From contig NZ_JAPWHW010000028.1 in assembly GCF_028369135.1 (NCBI RefSeq), positions 1 through 42,700 on the forward strand: a stretch of 42,700 bases of DNA, in the 5' to 3' direction. The stretch comes from Roseovarius sp. ZX-A-9 (GTDB lineage: Bacteria > Pseudomonadota > Alphaproteobacteria > Rhodobacterales > Rhodobacteraceae). The notes beneath the pieces were generated by a model. The model worked only from the letters and a program-made list of their open reading frames with translations. It did not search any database and was not told where the DNA came from. Made by a program: the position numbers and the translations under genes. Positions 7,324-15,741 of this stretch are shown here, one piece after another. Each line of letters starts with the position of its first letter. Position 1 is the stretch's first letter.

Positions 7324-8511
7324 TCATGCCTTTGGGGCTGCCTTATTGGCAGCTTTTCCGGTGACGTAATCCCCCCATCTGGCCATGAGCGGGCGGCGAA
7401 GTTCGAGATAGTCGGTCCGGTTGTAGGCGCGCGAGACCTTGTTGCCGGTGACATGCGCCAATGCTGCTTCTGCTACATCCTCCGGTGTGACCGTTTTCTC
7501 TGCGCACCATGTTCGAAAGCTCGTTCGGAAGCCATGTGGCCGCGCCTCCAAGCCCCGGCGCTCCATCAAGGCACTCATGGTTGCATCAGAGATCACGCCC
7601 CTTCTCACGCCGGGAAATAGGAAGCCATCTCGAGATAGCGGCTTTGCTTGCTCGATCACGGCCAAAGCTTCTTCGGAAAGAGGGACACGAAAATCCTGCT
7701 CGTAGCCCTTTTTAGCTTTCATGTTTTCGGCGGGCACGGTCCAGACATCCCCCTCCATCTGGTCCAGACGGCAGAAACGAATGGGCTTCGACCGCAAGGC
7801 CGTCAAGATCAGCAAGCGAAGCGCCAGTTGCGCAACCGTGCATTCAGACAAACTTTGATAGAATGCAGGGACATCCTGCCAGGTCAGTGCCGGCATGCAC
7901 TTGGGCTTATGCCGGGTTTTGCCCAAGAGTGCCTTTGCTTTCTCGGTCGCTTGCGTATCGACATCCAGCCCCATGGCGGCAGCGTGTTGAAGCACGATAT
8001 TCAACCGGTTCATTGCCTTTCGAGCCGTATCCGCCTTGATGTGCCAAATTGGCTCCAAAGTATTTTTGATGTCTCTCTGATCGAGGTCTTCAACCGGGAC
8101 TTTCCCGAGCTTGGGAAGGACGTGCAATTTCAGGGGCGAAAACCACCGCCCAGCTTTGCCATCTTCTCTGAGCTGAGATTTGCGAGCTTCGAACGCTTCT
8201 GCCGCCACGAAGGCCAGTGAGTGGTCTTTGCGAGCAGCCTGTCGCCTTTCTCGCTCACGCTCTTTGATTGGATCCTTGCCGTCTCGCACTACGGCGCGCC
8301 AACGCTCGGCTGCCTCTCTCGCTTTCTTCAGGCTGACACTTTGAAGATTGCCCAGCCCCATCTCTCTCCGCCGACCGTGTACGGTTACGCGCAGAACCCA
8401 TTGCGCACCGCCGTCCTGGCGCTTGTACAGCCAGAGGCCGCCGCCGTCGCAGTAGCGGCCCGGACCTGCATTCTTCACCTTCGCGGCAGACAGCACATTC
8501 AGAGCGCCCAA
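7324..8511 (-). CDS. Tyrosine integrase of a genomic island (P4-like, DUF4102 N-terminus)
   Basis: A 395-residue phage-type integrase. Residues about 5-90 are the arm-site-binding domain (LSAAKVKNAGPGRYCDGGGL), about 100-190 the core-binding SAM-like domain, and 205-380 the catalytic domain. Catalytic residues are visible: Arg240 (LTALRS), a Lys in KAKKGYEQDFR (about 265-268), His326-x-x-Arg329 (HGFRTSFRTW), His353 (LAHVTG) and the nucleophile Tyr363 (AYNRTDY). The start is a TTG at 8511; an in-frame stop lies two codons further upstream, so a nearby later codon is the only alternative. It probably integrates the left mobile zone. The attachment site is expected in the gene-free DNA next to its 5' end or beyond the window. 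Confidence 0.9.
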   Translation of the reverse strand: MGALNVLSAAKVKNAGPGRYCDGGGLWLYKRQDGGAQWVLRVTVHGRRREMGLGNLQSVSLKKAREAAERWRAVVRDGKDPIKERERERRQAARKDHSLAFVAAEAFEARKSQLREDGKAGRWFSPLKLHVLPKLGKVPVEDLDQRDIKNTLEPIWHIKADTARKAMNRLNIVLQHAAAMGLDVDTQATEKAKALLGKTRHKPKCMPALTWQDVPAFYQSLSECTVAQLALRLLILTALRSKPIRFCRLDQMEGDVWTVPAENMKAKKGYEQDFRVPLSEEALAVIEQAKPLSRDGFLFPGVRRGVISDATMSALMERRGLEARPHGFRTSFRTWCAEKTVTPEDVAEAALAHVTGNKVSRAYNRTDYLELRRPLMARWGDYVTGKAANKAAPKA

Positions 8512-8904
8512 ATCCTATCCCCCTCTCAATCCACCCCAAGATGTAGCATACTATGGGATCAGATGCAACATCCTGAAACAATTGAATTGTTTGTTTTCAG
8601 ATACTTACGGAATATTCGAAACGCACCGATACGCAATGAAACACAAATTGGATTCCTATCACCGGCACCACTAAAACTGCCACGCAGTTGGATGCCCCGT
8701 GACCTCGTTCGCAGAGATGGACAATCACCATCGCAGTGACAGCGATACGGGCAAACGCCGCACACCCGCCCTGAACAATCCCCACTTTCGCCCACTGTCA
8801 CGGCGGCTTGGCTGACATCCTACATCCTGGACCCCGGCATTTTCGCAGAGCGCTCCGAATCCCGTTGCAATCTTGGCGATTGCGGCTATTTCTGGGTCAC
8901 TTCG
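8512..8904. other. Gene-free stretch between integrase and B12 riboswitch; possible island end
   Basis: About 390 bp with no convincing coding frame on either strand. It should hold the integrase promoter and the boundary between the island and the B12 operon. At 8649-8670 the plus strand reads GATTCCTATCACCGGCACCA, which resembles the 3' end of a tRNA gene (acceptor stem plus CCA), the type of sequence left by integrases of this family. No upstream tRNA body is visible, so this is only a hint of an attachment site. Confidence 0.4.
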
Positions 8905-9095
8905 GTCCGGACGGTTCGCCGTTCGGTGAAAAGGGAACACGGTGAGGTGTCACACGCAGGCACCAATTCCGCGACTGCCCCCGCAACTGTAAGCGGAGAG
9001 CGAAGCCGGACATGTCACTGCCGCAGGGAAACTGCGATGGGAAGACCCGGCCAAGCCCTGACCCGCAAGCCAGGAGACCTGCCGAAGTGATCACC
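8905..9095 (+). promoter_or_regulatory. Cobalamin (adenosylcobalamin) riboswitch
   Basis: Conserved blocks of the B12 aptamer occur in the expected order: GTGAAAAGGGAACACGGTGA (8926-8945), GCCCCCGCAACTGTAAGCGG (about 8977-8996), GGGAAGACC in the core, and the B12 box CCCGCAAGCCAGGAGACCTG (9062-9081). A GC-rich hairpin just downstream (CCATACGCG with CGCGTTATGG, about 9102-9124) may be part of the expression platform. Known action: binding of the coenzyme lowers expression of the downstream genes. It precedes btuB by about 140 nt and presumably controls the whole uptake operon. Confidence 0.93.
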
Positions 9096-9233
9096 CTGTC
9101 CATACGCGGGGCGCGTTATGGGCAACGGTTCTTTCCGTAGTGGTGGCGATTTCACCGTCTGCGGGGACTCTCATGTCTTCCAATGACTATTGCAGTACAT
9201 TGCATCCCGAAAGGATGCACGGAGGACATCTCG

Positions 9234-11105
9234 ATGACCCGCCAACATTCCGTTATTTTCGCGACCGCAACCGCCATGCTCGCCGCCCCGGCACTGGCTG
9301 AAGAGGTCTATGACCTCGGCACGATCGTCGTCTCAGGCAGCCTTTCACCGACCGAGCGCAGCCATACGGGCGCCACGGTCGAGGTGCTGCAAGGCGAGGA
9401 TGCCGGCAGCAAAGACACCTCGGTCATCGGTCGGCTCGACCGGCTGCCCGGCGTGAACTCGGCCTCGAATGGCGGGCTTGGAGGCGCGACAGCGATCCAG
9501 ATCCGTGGCCTGCCGGCGAAATATGTCGGCGTGCGAATCAACGGCATCGACATGGCTGACCCGTCAGGCACGCAGACCCAGTTCGATTTTGGCGGGCTGA
9601 CCGCATCCGGTATCGGGCGGATCGAAGTGCTGAAAGGATCGCAGTCCGCGCTCTACGGCTCCGAAGCAATCGCAGGCGTGGTGAGCATCACCACCTTTCA
9701 GCCGGAAGAATTGGGTTTCTCCGGGCAGGCAACGACAGAAGCGGGCAGTTTCGGCACTTATTCCGGTTCGCTGAGCCTGGGCTATAGGTCCGAGCGCGGC
9801 TTTGTCGCGTTCAGCTATGGCCGGATTGAGACCGACGGCATTTCAGCGCAGAGCTTCAACACTGAAAAGGACGGGTTCGAACAGAGCACCACCACCCTCA
9901 GCGGCGAATATGACATTTCCGATACCGTCACCATCGGCGGCGCGCTGATCCGTCGCGATGGCAAGGTCGAGATCGACCGGGCGCGACCGGGGCCGTTCGT
10001 CGCTGCGGATGCAACAGGGGCCAATGATTTCACCGAAACAGGCGCGCGGGTTTTCTCGACCATTCATACAGGTGCAATCAGCCATACGCTCGCCTTCGAT
10101 TTCTTTGATATCGACCGCAAGGACCCAACCGACCCATATACCATCGCCTTCAGCGGTGAACGGCGCGGGATCTCCTATCTTGGCACTGCCGAGCTGACCG
10201 GCAGGACAACGCTCAATTTCGGGATTTCACACACCGAAGAGAAATACGGCACATTGCCCGGCCCCAACCCCTTTGCCGATCCGGCGGCCAGCGGCTCCGA
10301 GGACACCACCTCGGTGAATGCCGAACTGCTGTTCGCCCCGACCGACACGTTGGATATTTCGGCGGCCCTGCGCTACGATGACAACTCCAGCTTTGGCGGC
10401 AAGACAACCGGACGACTGGCCGCCGTGTGGCGACCGGTCGAAGATCTTGCCTTTCGCGCCTCTGTCGGCAGCGGCTATCGCGCGCCGTCGCTTTACGAGC
10501 GTTTCGGACAGTACGGAGATCCGACCATCCAGCCCGAGGAAAGCATCAGCTATGATTTCGGCGTCGAAAAGTCGTTCGGCGCAGCGGGCTATGTCAAGGC
10601 GATGGTCTTTTATGCCGATATCGATGACCTGATCGACTTCGACGGCACCTCTCTGTCCTGCGGCAACCCGTTCCCCGGATGCTACAATCAGGTTCCCGGC
10701 ACGACGACATCGAAGGGGATCGAACTGTCTGGTGAATACCTGCTGACCGGCGCGCTGACCCTCTACGGCGCCTACACCTACACCGATGCCAGCACCGACG
10801 GAAAACGCCTGGCACGCGTGCCCAAGCACGATATCACCCTAGGCCTGACCAACGACTTCACCGACCGGTTTTCGGGCTATGTCGACGTGCGCCATGTGGC
10901 CGATGTCGTGCCCAGCGCCGCTGCGCGCCCGACGGACAAGGTGGGCGATTACACTCTGGTTGGCGCCGGCGTCTCCTATGATGTGACCGCCAGCACCGCG
11001 ATTTATCTGCGCATCGAGAACCTCTTTGACGAAGATTACGAAACGGCGGGCGGATACAACCAGCCCGGCCGCGCCGCCTATGTTGGGCTCCGTGCGAATT
11101 TCTGA
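9234..11105 (+). CDS. btuB: TonB-dependent outer-membrane corrinoid receptor
   Basis: Takes up cobalamin and related corrinoids across the outer membrane using proton-motive force passed on by TonB. It is 623 residues from the ATG at 9234, which has GGAGG 8 nt upstream; an earlier ATG at 9183 lacks a ribosome-binding site and would spoil the signal peptide. The signal peptide is MTRQHSVIFATATAMLAAPALA. A TonB box-like DLGTIVVSG follows, then the plug domain (VEVLQGED through GVVSITTF, about 25-140) and a 22-strand barrel ending in the aromatic residue Phe (YVGLRANF). The length is typical of BtuB. It is the first gene after the B12 riboswitch, which supports the substrate assignment over a siderophore receptor. 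Confidence 0.93.
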   Translation: MTRQHSVIFATATAMLAAPALAEEVYDLGTIVVSGSLSPTERSHTGATVEVLQGEDAGSKDTSVIGRLDRLPGVNSASNGGLGGATAIQIRGLPAKYVGVRINGIDMADPSGTQTQFDFGGLTASGIGRIEVLKGSQSALYGSEAIAGVVSITTFQPEELGFSGQATTEAGSFGTYSGSLSLGYRSERGFVAFSYGRIETDGISAQSFNTEKDGFEQSTTTLSGEYDISDTVTIGGALIRRDGKVEIDRARPGPFVAADATGANDFTETGARVFSTIHTGAISHTLAFDFFDIDRKDPTDPYTIAFSGERRGISYLGTAELTGRTTLNFGISHTEEKYGTLPGPNPFADPAASGSEDTTSVNAELLFAPTDTLDISAALRYDDNSSFGGKTTGRLAAVWRPVEDLAFRASVGSGYRAPSLYERFGQYGDPTIQPEESISYDFGVEKSFGAAGYVKAMVFYADIDDLIDFDGTSLSCGNPFPGCYNQVPGTTTSKGIELSGEYLLTGALTLYGAYTYTDASTDGKRLARVPKHDITLGLTNDFTDRFSGYVDVRHVADVVPSAAARPTDKVGDYTLVGAGVSYDVTASTAIYLRIENLFDEDYETAGGYNQPGRAAYVGLRANF

Positions 11106-11121
11106 CCGCATAAGACACATC

Positions 11122-11949
11122 ATGGCGCGCGCCGTTCTGGTGGGCGCCATGATGACAGTGGGCATTGCCCACGCCGATCCACCCGCGCGGGTCGTATCCA
11201 TGAACCTGTGCACCGATCAGTTGGCGATGATGTTGGCAGGCGCGGGGCAACTTCTCTCGGTCTCGCAACTGGCAAGCGATCCGCATTCCTCGGCCATGGC
11301 GACAGAGGCACGGGCCTATCCCGCCAATCAAGGACTGGCCGAAGAAATCTATCTGATGCAGCCCGATCTCGTGCTGGCCGGGACCTATTCAAAACGTGCC
11401 ACAGTCTCCATGCTGCAACGTCTCGGCATTCCGGTGGTGCTGTTCGATCCGGCCAATTCGCTGGCGGATGTGCGCGCCCGGATCAAACAGATGGGCGCGG
11501 TGCTGGGCCAGCCCGCCCGCGCAGACGCAGCCCTGGCCGCGTTTGACCAGAGGCTGGCCGCGCTGCACGAAGATGTGCAGACCCGCCCGGATGCCGCGCT
11601 CTACTACGCCAACAGCTACACGTCCGGAAACCAGACTCTGGCCGGGCATATCCTGCTCGCCGCCGGGTTCGCCAATGCCGCGGATCGCGCAGGCTACGCG
11701 GCAGGCATGAAAATGCCGCTGGAGGTGCTGGCGCTGATCGCGCCCGATCTCGTGATCACCGGACAGCGTTATCCCGGTGCCTCGCGTTCCGAAGAAGTGC
11801 TGGACCATCCCGTGGTCGCCACCTTTCGCCAGACCGGCGCGACAGCAGCCATCACCGACCGTGACTGGATCTGCGGCACGCCGCATGTGTTGAACGCGAT
11901 CAAGGATCTGGGCCAGACCCGCCGCACGCTGGAAGGAGTCCGCGAATGA
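11122..11949 (+). CDS. btuF: Periplasmic corrinoid-binding protein of ABC transporter
   Basis: Captures corrinoid in the periplasm and delivers it to BtuCD. 275 residues from the ATG at 11122, just after the btuB stop; the signal peptide MARAVLVGAMMTVGIAHA fits this start. An ATG at 11080 inside btuB is an alternative. Two lobes of the periplasmic-binding fold are joined by a long helix: RVVSMNLCTDQLAMMLAG, then EIYLMQPDLVLAG, with the second lobe around LEVLALIAPDLVITGQRYPG. The NLCTDQ motif is typical of BtuF-like proteins and differs from iron-siderophore binders. It overlaps btuC by ATGA. Confidence 0.88.
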   Translation: MARAVLVGAMMTVGIAHADPPARVVSMNLCTDQLAMMLAGAGQLLSVSQLASDPHSSAMATEARAYPANQGLAEEIYLMQPDLVLAGTYSKRATVSMLQRLGIPVVLFDPANSLADVRARIKQMGAVLGQPARADAALAAFDQRLAALHEDVQTRPDAALYYANSYTSGNQTLAGHILLAAGFANAADRAGYAAGMKMPLEVLALIAPDLVITGQRYPGASRSEEVLDHPVVATFRQTGATAAITDRDWICGTPHVLNAIKDLGQTRRTLEGVRE

Positions 11950-12929
11950 TGCGCGTCCATGCCTGTCTTGCCGGGCTGGTTCTGGCGCTCTTTGCAGGCT
12001 CGCTGCTGGTCGGCCCTGCCGGGATCGGCCTGCGCGACAGCCTGTCGGCGCTGATCTTCGGTGACTCCGGTCCCATGACGCTGGTGATGCGTGAAATCCG
12101 CCTGCCGCGCGCTTTGCTGGCCATGATGATCGGGGCCAGCCTGGGGCTGGCCGGTGCCGCGATGCAGGGCTATCTGCGCAACCCGCTGGCCGAACCGGGG
12201 CTGATCGGCGTATCGGGCTCCGCCGCTCTGGGGGCGGTGCTGGCCATCCAGACCGGGCTGGCGGCCAGCTTTGCGCTCGCGCTGCCGCTGGCCGCGCTTG
12301 CCACGGCGTTTTGCGGAATGCTGGTGATCGTCTTGCTGGCCGGGCCGCGCGGCACGTCGCTGACGCTGATTCTGGCAGGGATCGCGGTATCGGCGCTGGC
12401 GGCTGCACTGACATCTCTTGTGTTGAACTTCTCGCCCAATCCGTTCGCGGCCAATGAAATCGTGTTCTGGATGATGGGGTCGCTGGCTGATCGCTCGATG
12501 ACCCATGTCTGGGTGGCGCTGCCGCTGACGCTGTTGGGCTGGGGCATCCTCGCCATGCTGGGCCGGGGTCTGAACGCGCTGACGCTGGGCGAGGATGCAG
12601 CCGCAGCCATGGGCATATCGCTGCGGCGGCTGCGCCTGCAATTGATCCTTGGCACCTCACTGGTCGTCGGGGCGGCCACGGCGGTTGCCGGCTCCATCGG
12701 CTTTGTCGGCCTCGTGGTGCCGCATGTCCTTCGCCCGCTGGTCGGCGCCCGGCCCGCGCATCTGCTGCTGGCCTCGGCCCTTGGCGGGGCAGCGATGGTG
12801 CTGGCCGCCGACATCGCCGTGCGGCTGATCCTGCCCGCCCGCGACCTGAAGCTCGGGGTGGTGACCGCGCTCTTCGGCGCGCCGCTCTTCCTGCATCTGA
12901 TCGTGAAGCTGCGAAAGGAGCGGATATGA
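11946..12929 (+). CDS. btuC: Corrinoid ABC transporter permease (FecCD/BtuC family)
   Basis: Inner-membrane channel subunit, 327 residues with about ten hydrophobic helices, the usual size and layout of BtuC/FecCD permeases. Family signatures are IRLPRALLAMMIGASLGLAG, MQGYLRNPLAEPGLIGVSG near the N-terminus, and GFVGLVVPHVLRPLVGA, which includes the cytoplasmic coupling helix that contacts BtuD. Its start overlaps the btuF stop (ATGA) and its stop overlaps the btuD start, so the four transport genes are translationally coupled. Confidence 0.92.
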   Translation: MMRVHACLAGLVLALFAGSLLVGPAGIGLRDSLSALIFGDSGPMTLVMREIRLPRALLAMMIGASLGLAGAAMQGYLRNPLAEPGLIGVSGSAALGAVLAIQTGLAASFALALPLAALATAFCGMLVIVLLAGPRGTSLTLILAGIAVSALAAALTSLVLNFSPNPFAANEIVFWMMGSLADRSMTHVWVALPLTLLGWGILAMLGRGLNALTLGEDAAAAMGISLRRLRLQLILGTSLVVGAATAVAGSIGFVGLVVPHVLRPLVGARPAHLLLASALGGAAMVLAADIAVRLILPARDLKLGVVTALFGAPLFLHLIVKLRKERI

Positions 12930-13672
12930 CCCTGCTCAGCCTGCGCGATCTGACAATCTCGCTGCGCGGGCGCACGGTATTGCGCGACGTCTCGCTGTCG
13001 CTTGACGCCGGAGAGGTCGTGGGCCTGATCGGCCCAAACGGCGCAGGCAAGACCTCGCTGATGCGCGCCGCGCTCGGGCTGGTGCCGTTCGAGGGATACA
13101 GCTCTCTGGCCGCACTTCCGGCAGAGGCGCGCGCCCGCGCCGCTGCATGGATGCCGCAAAGCCGGGAAATCGCCTGGCCGGTCTCGGTGGAAACCGTCGT
13201 CGGTCTGGGCCGCCTGCCGCACCGCGACACCGCCGGCGCGGTCCGCGCCCATATTGACGCGGCCATCGCGGGGATGAACCTCGAGGCGCTGCGCCACCGC
13301 GCCGCCACCCGGTTGTCGGGCGGCGAACAGGCCCGCGTCCTGATCGCCCGCGCGCTGGCTCAGGAAACACCGCTGCTGCTGGCGGACGAGCCGATCGCAG
13401 GGCTCGATCCGGCGCACCAGATCGCCACGATGCAGACCTTCTCGCGCCTCGCGGCAGAGGGCAAATCCGTGCTGGTGTCCCTGCATGATCTGGGACTGGC
13501 AGCGCGCCATTGCACGCGCCTCATCCTGCTGGGCCAAGGGCGGCTGATCGCGGACGGGACACCGCGCGATGTCCTGACACCTGACAATCTGGGCGAGGTC
13601 TTTGGCATCAGCGCGTGGTTTCAGGACACCGAGCACGGGCTGGTCTGTCAGCCACTGGGCGTGACACGATGA
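12926..13672 (+). CDS. btuD: Corrinoid ABC transporter ATPase
   Basis: Powers BtuC. 248 residues with Walker A GPNGAGKT (36-43), ABC signature LSGGEQ (130-135), Walker B LLLADEP (150-156) and the H-loop His in VSLHDLGLAARH. A Q-loop lies near WMPQSRE. The sequence is closest in style to the FecE/BtuD branch. It overlaps btuC and cbiZ by 4 bp each. Confidence 0.92.
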   Translation: MTLLSLRDLTISLRGRTVLRDVSLSLDAGEVVGLIGPNGAGKTSLMRAALGLVPFEGYSSLAALPAEARARAAAWMPQSREIAWPVSVETVVGLGRLPHRDTAGAVRAHIDAAIAGMNLEALRHRAATRLSGGEQARVLIARALAQETPLLLADEPIAGLDPAHQIATMQTFSRLAAEGKSVLVSLHDLGLAARHCTRLILLGQGRLIADGTPRDVLTPDNLGEVFGISAWFQDTEHGLVCQPLGVTR

Positions 13673-14322
13673 GCGCGCTGACCCTTGATCGCCCCTGGCT
13701 CGAGTTTGATCTGGGCGCACCTATGCAGGTGCTCAGCTGGGCCCCCAACCGGGCCGGTCTTGTGACCGCGCGGCACATCCTGTGGCGCGAAGTACGCAAT
13801 GCGGACCTGCCGCCAGAGCTGGACGTGACCGAATGGTTCTCGGCAGAACTGGCGGCGCGTGGCGCGTTCCAGGCGGTGGCGTTTCTTACGTCCCGTGACG
13901 TGACGCGCCATCATGACCGCACCGTGCAGGTCGGCGATGTCACGGCCCGCGCCGTGGCCACCGTGGGGCTGTCGAACGCCGAACGCATCGGCCACCGCGT
14001 GGACCGCAGCGGCCATGATTGGGGCACCATCAACATCGCGGTCCGGCTTGGCACCGGGCTGACACATGCTGCCATGCTGGAGGCGATCAGCATCGCCGCG
14101 CAGGCGCGCACGACCGCGGTGATCGAAGCTGGTCATCACCTGCCCACCGGCGTTGCGACCGGCACCGGCACCGACTGCATCGCGGTGGCGGCCCCGGCCG
14201 GGGCTGCAATCCATGCCGGGCTGCACACGCAGATCGGCGAAGCGGTTGGGCGTGCCGCCTACATGGCTGTTTCCGCCGGAATATCGGAATGGATGGCGAC
14301 CGAAAAAAGGAGCATGAAATGA
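13669..14322 (+). CDS. cbiZ: Adenosylcobinamide amidohydrolase
   Basis: Removes the aminopropanol side chain from adenosylcobinamide to give adenosylcobyric acid, so that imported incomplete corrinoids or pseudo-B12 can be remodelled into the cell's own cobamide. 217 residues from the ATG at 13669, which overlaps the btuD stop; a longer frame from 13615 has no ribosome-binding site. CbiZ features are FLTSRDVTRHHD, the conserved TVGLSNAERIG, HDWGTINIAV and the Gly/Thr-rich GTGTDCIAVAAP. It is cytoplasmic. Its place inside the uptake operon implies that the transporter brings in cobinamide-type substrates as well as B12. Confidence 0.9.
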   Translation: MSALTLDRPWLEFDLGAPMQVLSWAPNRAGLVTARHILWREVRNADLPPELDVTEWFSAELAARGAFQAVAFLTSRDVTRHHDRTVQVGDVTARAVATVGLSNAERIGHRVDRSGHDWGTINIAVRLGTGLTHAAMLEAISIAAQARTTAVIEAGHHLPTGVATGTGTDCIAVAAPAGAAIHAGLHTQIGEAVGRAAYMAVSAGISEWMATEKRSMK

Positions 14323-14972
14323 CCCTCTCGGGACTTGACCAGTTCCTGCAACGCGGCGGCCCCGCCCTCTGGGTGATCGCGGGCCTGTCGGTTCTCACCC
14401 TGACCATCATCCTGTGGAAAACCTGGCGTCTGGCACAGGGCGGAGCCTGGTCCTCTGCCGCTACCGAGCGCGCGGTGCAGAACTGGCGCAATGGCCAGCG
14501 CGATCAGGCCACCGCGCTGCTTGCCCCGCGCCGCGACCTGCGCGCCCGGCTGGCCTTTGCAGCGATGCAGTCCAGCTCGGACAGTGCCATGTCAGAACCC
14601 GCCGCGCGCGAGGAAACCACGCGCGTCGCGCGCCAGTTGCTTCATCAGAGCCGCTCGGGCCTGCGCGCACTGGAACTGATCGCGGTGATCGCGCCGCTGA
14701 TCGGCCTGCTGGGCACCGTTCTGGGCATGATCGAGGCATTTCAGGCGCTTCAGGACAGTGGCAGTCAGGCCGATCCCACAGTTCTGGCGGGCGGCATCTG
14801 GGAGGCATTGCTGACCACGGCGGCCGGCATGTGCGTGGCCATCCCCGCCGCCGTCGCGCTGGCATGGTTCGAAAGCGTGATCGAGACGGTCCAGACCGAT
14901 ATGGAGGACGCCGCCACGCGCATTTTCACGACGCCCGCCAAAGCGGCCCACACAGCCCCCGCCAACACCTGA
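14319..14972 (+). CDS. exbB: ExbB/TolQ-family proton channel subunit
   Basis: Forms the pentameric inner-membrane motor that energises TonB. 217 residues: an N-terminal TM helix (about 15-35, PALWVIAGLSVLTLTIILWK), a cytoplasmic helical domain, then two TM helices in the MotA/TolQ/ExbB domain (LIAVIAPLIGLLGTVLGMIE and TTAAGMCVAIPAAVALAW). The GLLGTVLGMI motif and the Gly-rich second helix are diagnostic. The start overlaps the cbiZ stop (ATGA), with AAAAAAGGAG just upstream. Because it lies in the B12 operon it is probably dedicated to BtuB. Confidence 0.88.
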   Translation: MTLSGLDQFLQRGGPALWVIAGLSVLTLTIILWKTWRLAQGGAWSSAATERAVQNWRNGQRDQATALLAPRRDLRARLAFAAMQSSSDSAMSEPAAREETTRVARQLLHQSRSGLRALELIAVIAPLIGLLGTVLGMIEAFQALQDSGSQADPTVLAGGIWEALLTTAAGMCVAIPAAVALAWFESVIETVQTDMEDAATRIFTTPAKAAHTAPANT

Positions 14973-15349
14973 TGTTCGCCTTCGCCCCTCCCCGCGCACG
15001 GCGCAGACCCGGCCTGACACCGATGATCGACGTGGTGTTCCTGTTGCTGGTGTTCTTCATGCTCGCTTCGCAATTCGGGCGCGAAGGGGCTGTTTCGCTG
15101 TCAGGTGGCGGGGCCGGTGCCGAATACAGCGGCCCACCGCGGTTGATCACCATTTACCCCGACCAGATCACCCTTAACGGAGTTGAGTCCGATCTGGCGA
15201 TCCTGCCAGAGGCACTCGCCCCCCTCACCCAAGCGCCGGACGATCCGATCATCCTGCGAGCGCGCGCAGGCACAGACCTGCAACGACTGACCCAGATCGT
15301 CGAGGCACTGACCGCTGCCGGGTTTGACCGGCTCGTGCTGGTGGAGTGA
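14972..15349 (+). CDS. exbD: ExbD/TolR-family protein, first copy
   Basis: Partner of ExbB in the TonB motor. 125 residues: a basic cytoplasmic tail (RARRRPGLTPMID), one TM helix (VVFLLLVFFMLASQF) with the functional Asp in TPMID just before or in the helix, and a periplasmic alpha/beta domain (RLITIYPDQITLNGVES through VEALTAAGFDRLVLVE). The start codon shares one base with the exbB stop (TGATG). Confidence 0.88.
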   Translation: MFAFAPPRARRRPGLTPMIDVVFLLLVFFMLASQFGREGAVSLSGGGAGAEYSGPPRLITIYPDQITLNGVESDLAILPEALAPLTQAPDDPIILRARAGTDLQRLTQIVEALTAAGFDRLVLVE

Positions 15350-15354
15350 GGCGC

Positions 15355-15741
15355 ATGGATTTCTCCACCCCAAAGCGCCGCAGCCTGATCGAGCCGATCA
15401 TCCCGATGATCAACGTGGTGTTCATCCTGCTGATTTTCTTCCTGATGACCGCACAGATCAGGCCCGCCGATCGGTGGCCGATTGCGCCGCCCAAAACGGA
15501 TGCCAACGCGCCCGCCGACGCCGCGCAGCGCCTGACCGTCTCGGCCACGGGCGAGTTGAGCTTTGCCGATCAGACCGGCGATGCGGTCTGGGCTGAGCTG
15601 GCGCAATGGGGTGCGGCAGAGCCGGGCACGCTGCTGGTGCGCGCCGATACAGCCTACCCCGCAGCAGATCTGGCGGCATTGCTGGCCCGCCTGTCGGGTC
15701 TGGGTATTCAATCCATCTCTCTCGCGACGGTGCGGCAATGA
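15355..15741 (+). CDS. ExbD/TolR-family protein, second copy
   Basis: A second ExbD-like protein of 128 residues directly after the first: tail FSTPKRRSLIEPIIPMINV, TM helix VVFILLIFFLMTAQI, then a periplasmic domain ending SGLGIQSISLATVRQ. The usual Asp before the helix is replaced by Asn (PMIN versus PMID in the first copy). It may therefore not carry protons and may instead complete an asymmetric ExbD dimer; this is inference. A GTG at 15346 overlapping the previous stop is an alternative start. The ATG at 15355 is preceded by GTGAGG. Its stop overlaps tonB. Confidence 0.82.
   Translation: MDFSTPKRRSLIEPIIPMINVVFILLIFFLMTAQIRPADRWPIAPPKTDANAPADAAQRLTVSATGELSFADQTGDAVWAELAQWGAAEPGTLLVRADTAYPAADLAALLARLSGLGIQSISLATVRQ

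Noticed and set aside
8905..9095. Possible structured RNA other than a riboswitch, such as a tRNA
   Set aside because: The ordered B12-box blocks and the btuB gene downstream fully account for the conservation.
11389..13720. Long minus-strand open frames (639 and 516 codons) opposite btuF-btuC-btuD
   Set aside because: High-GC shadow frames: low-complexity Arg/Ala/Ser-rich products without domains, lying wholly opposite well-supported transporter genes.
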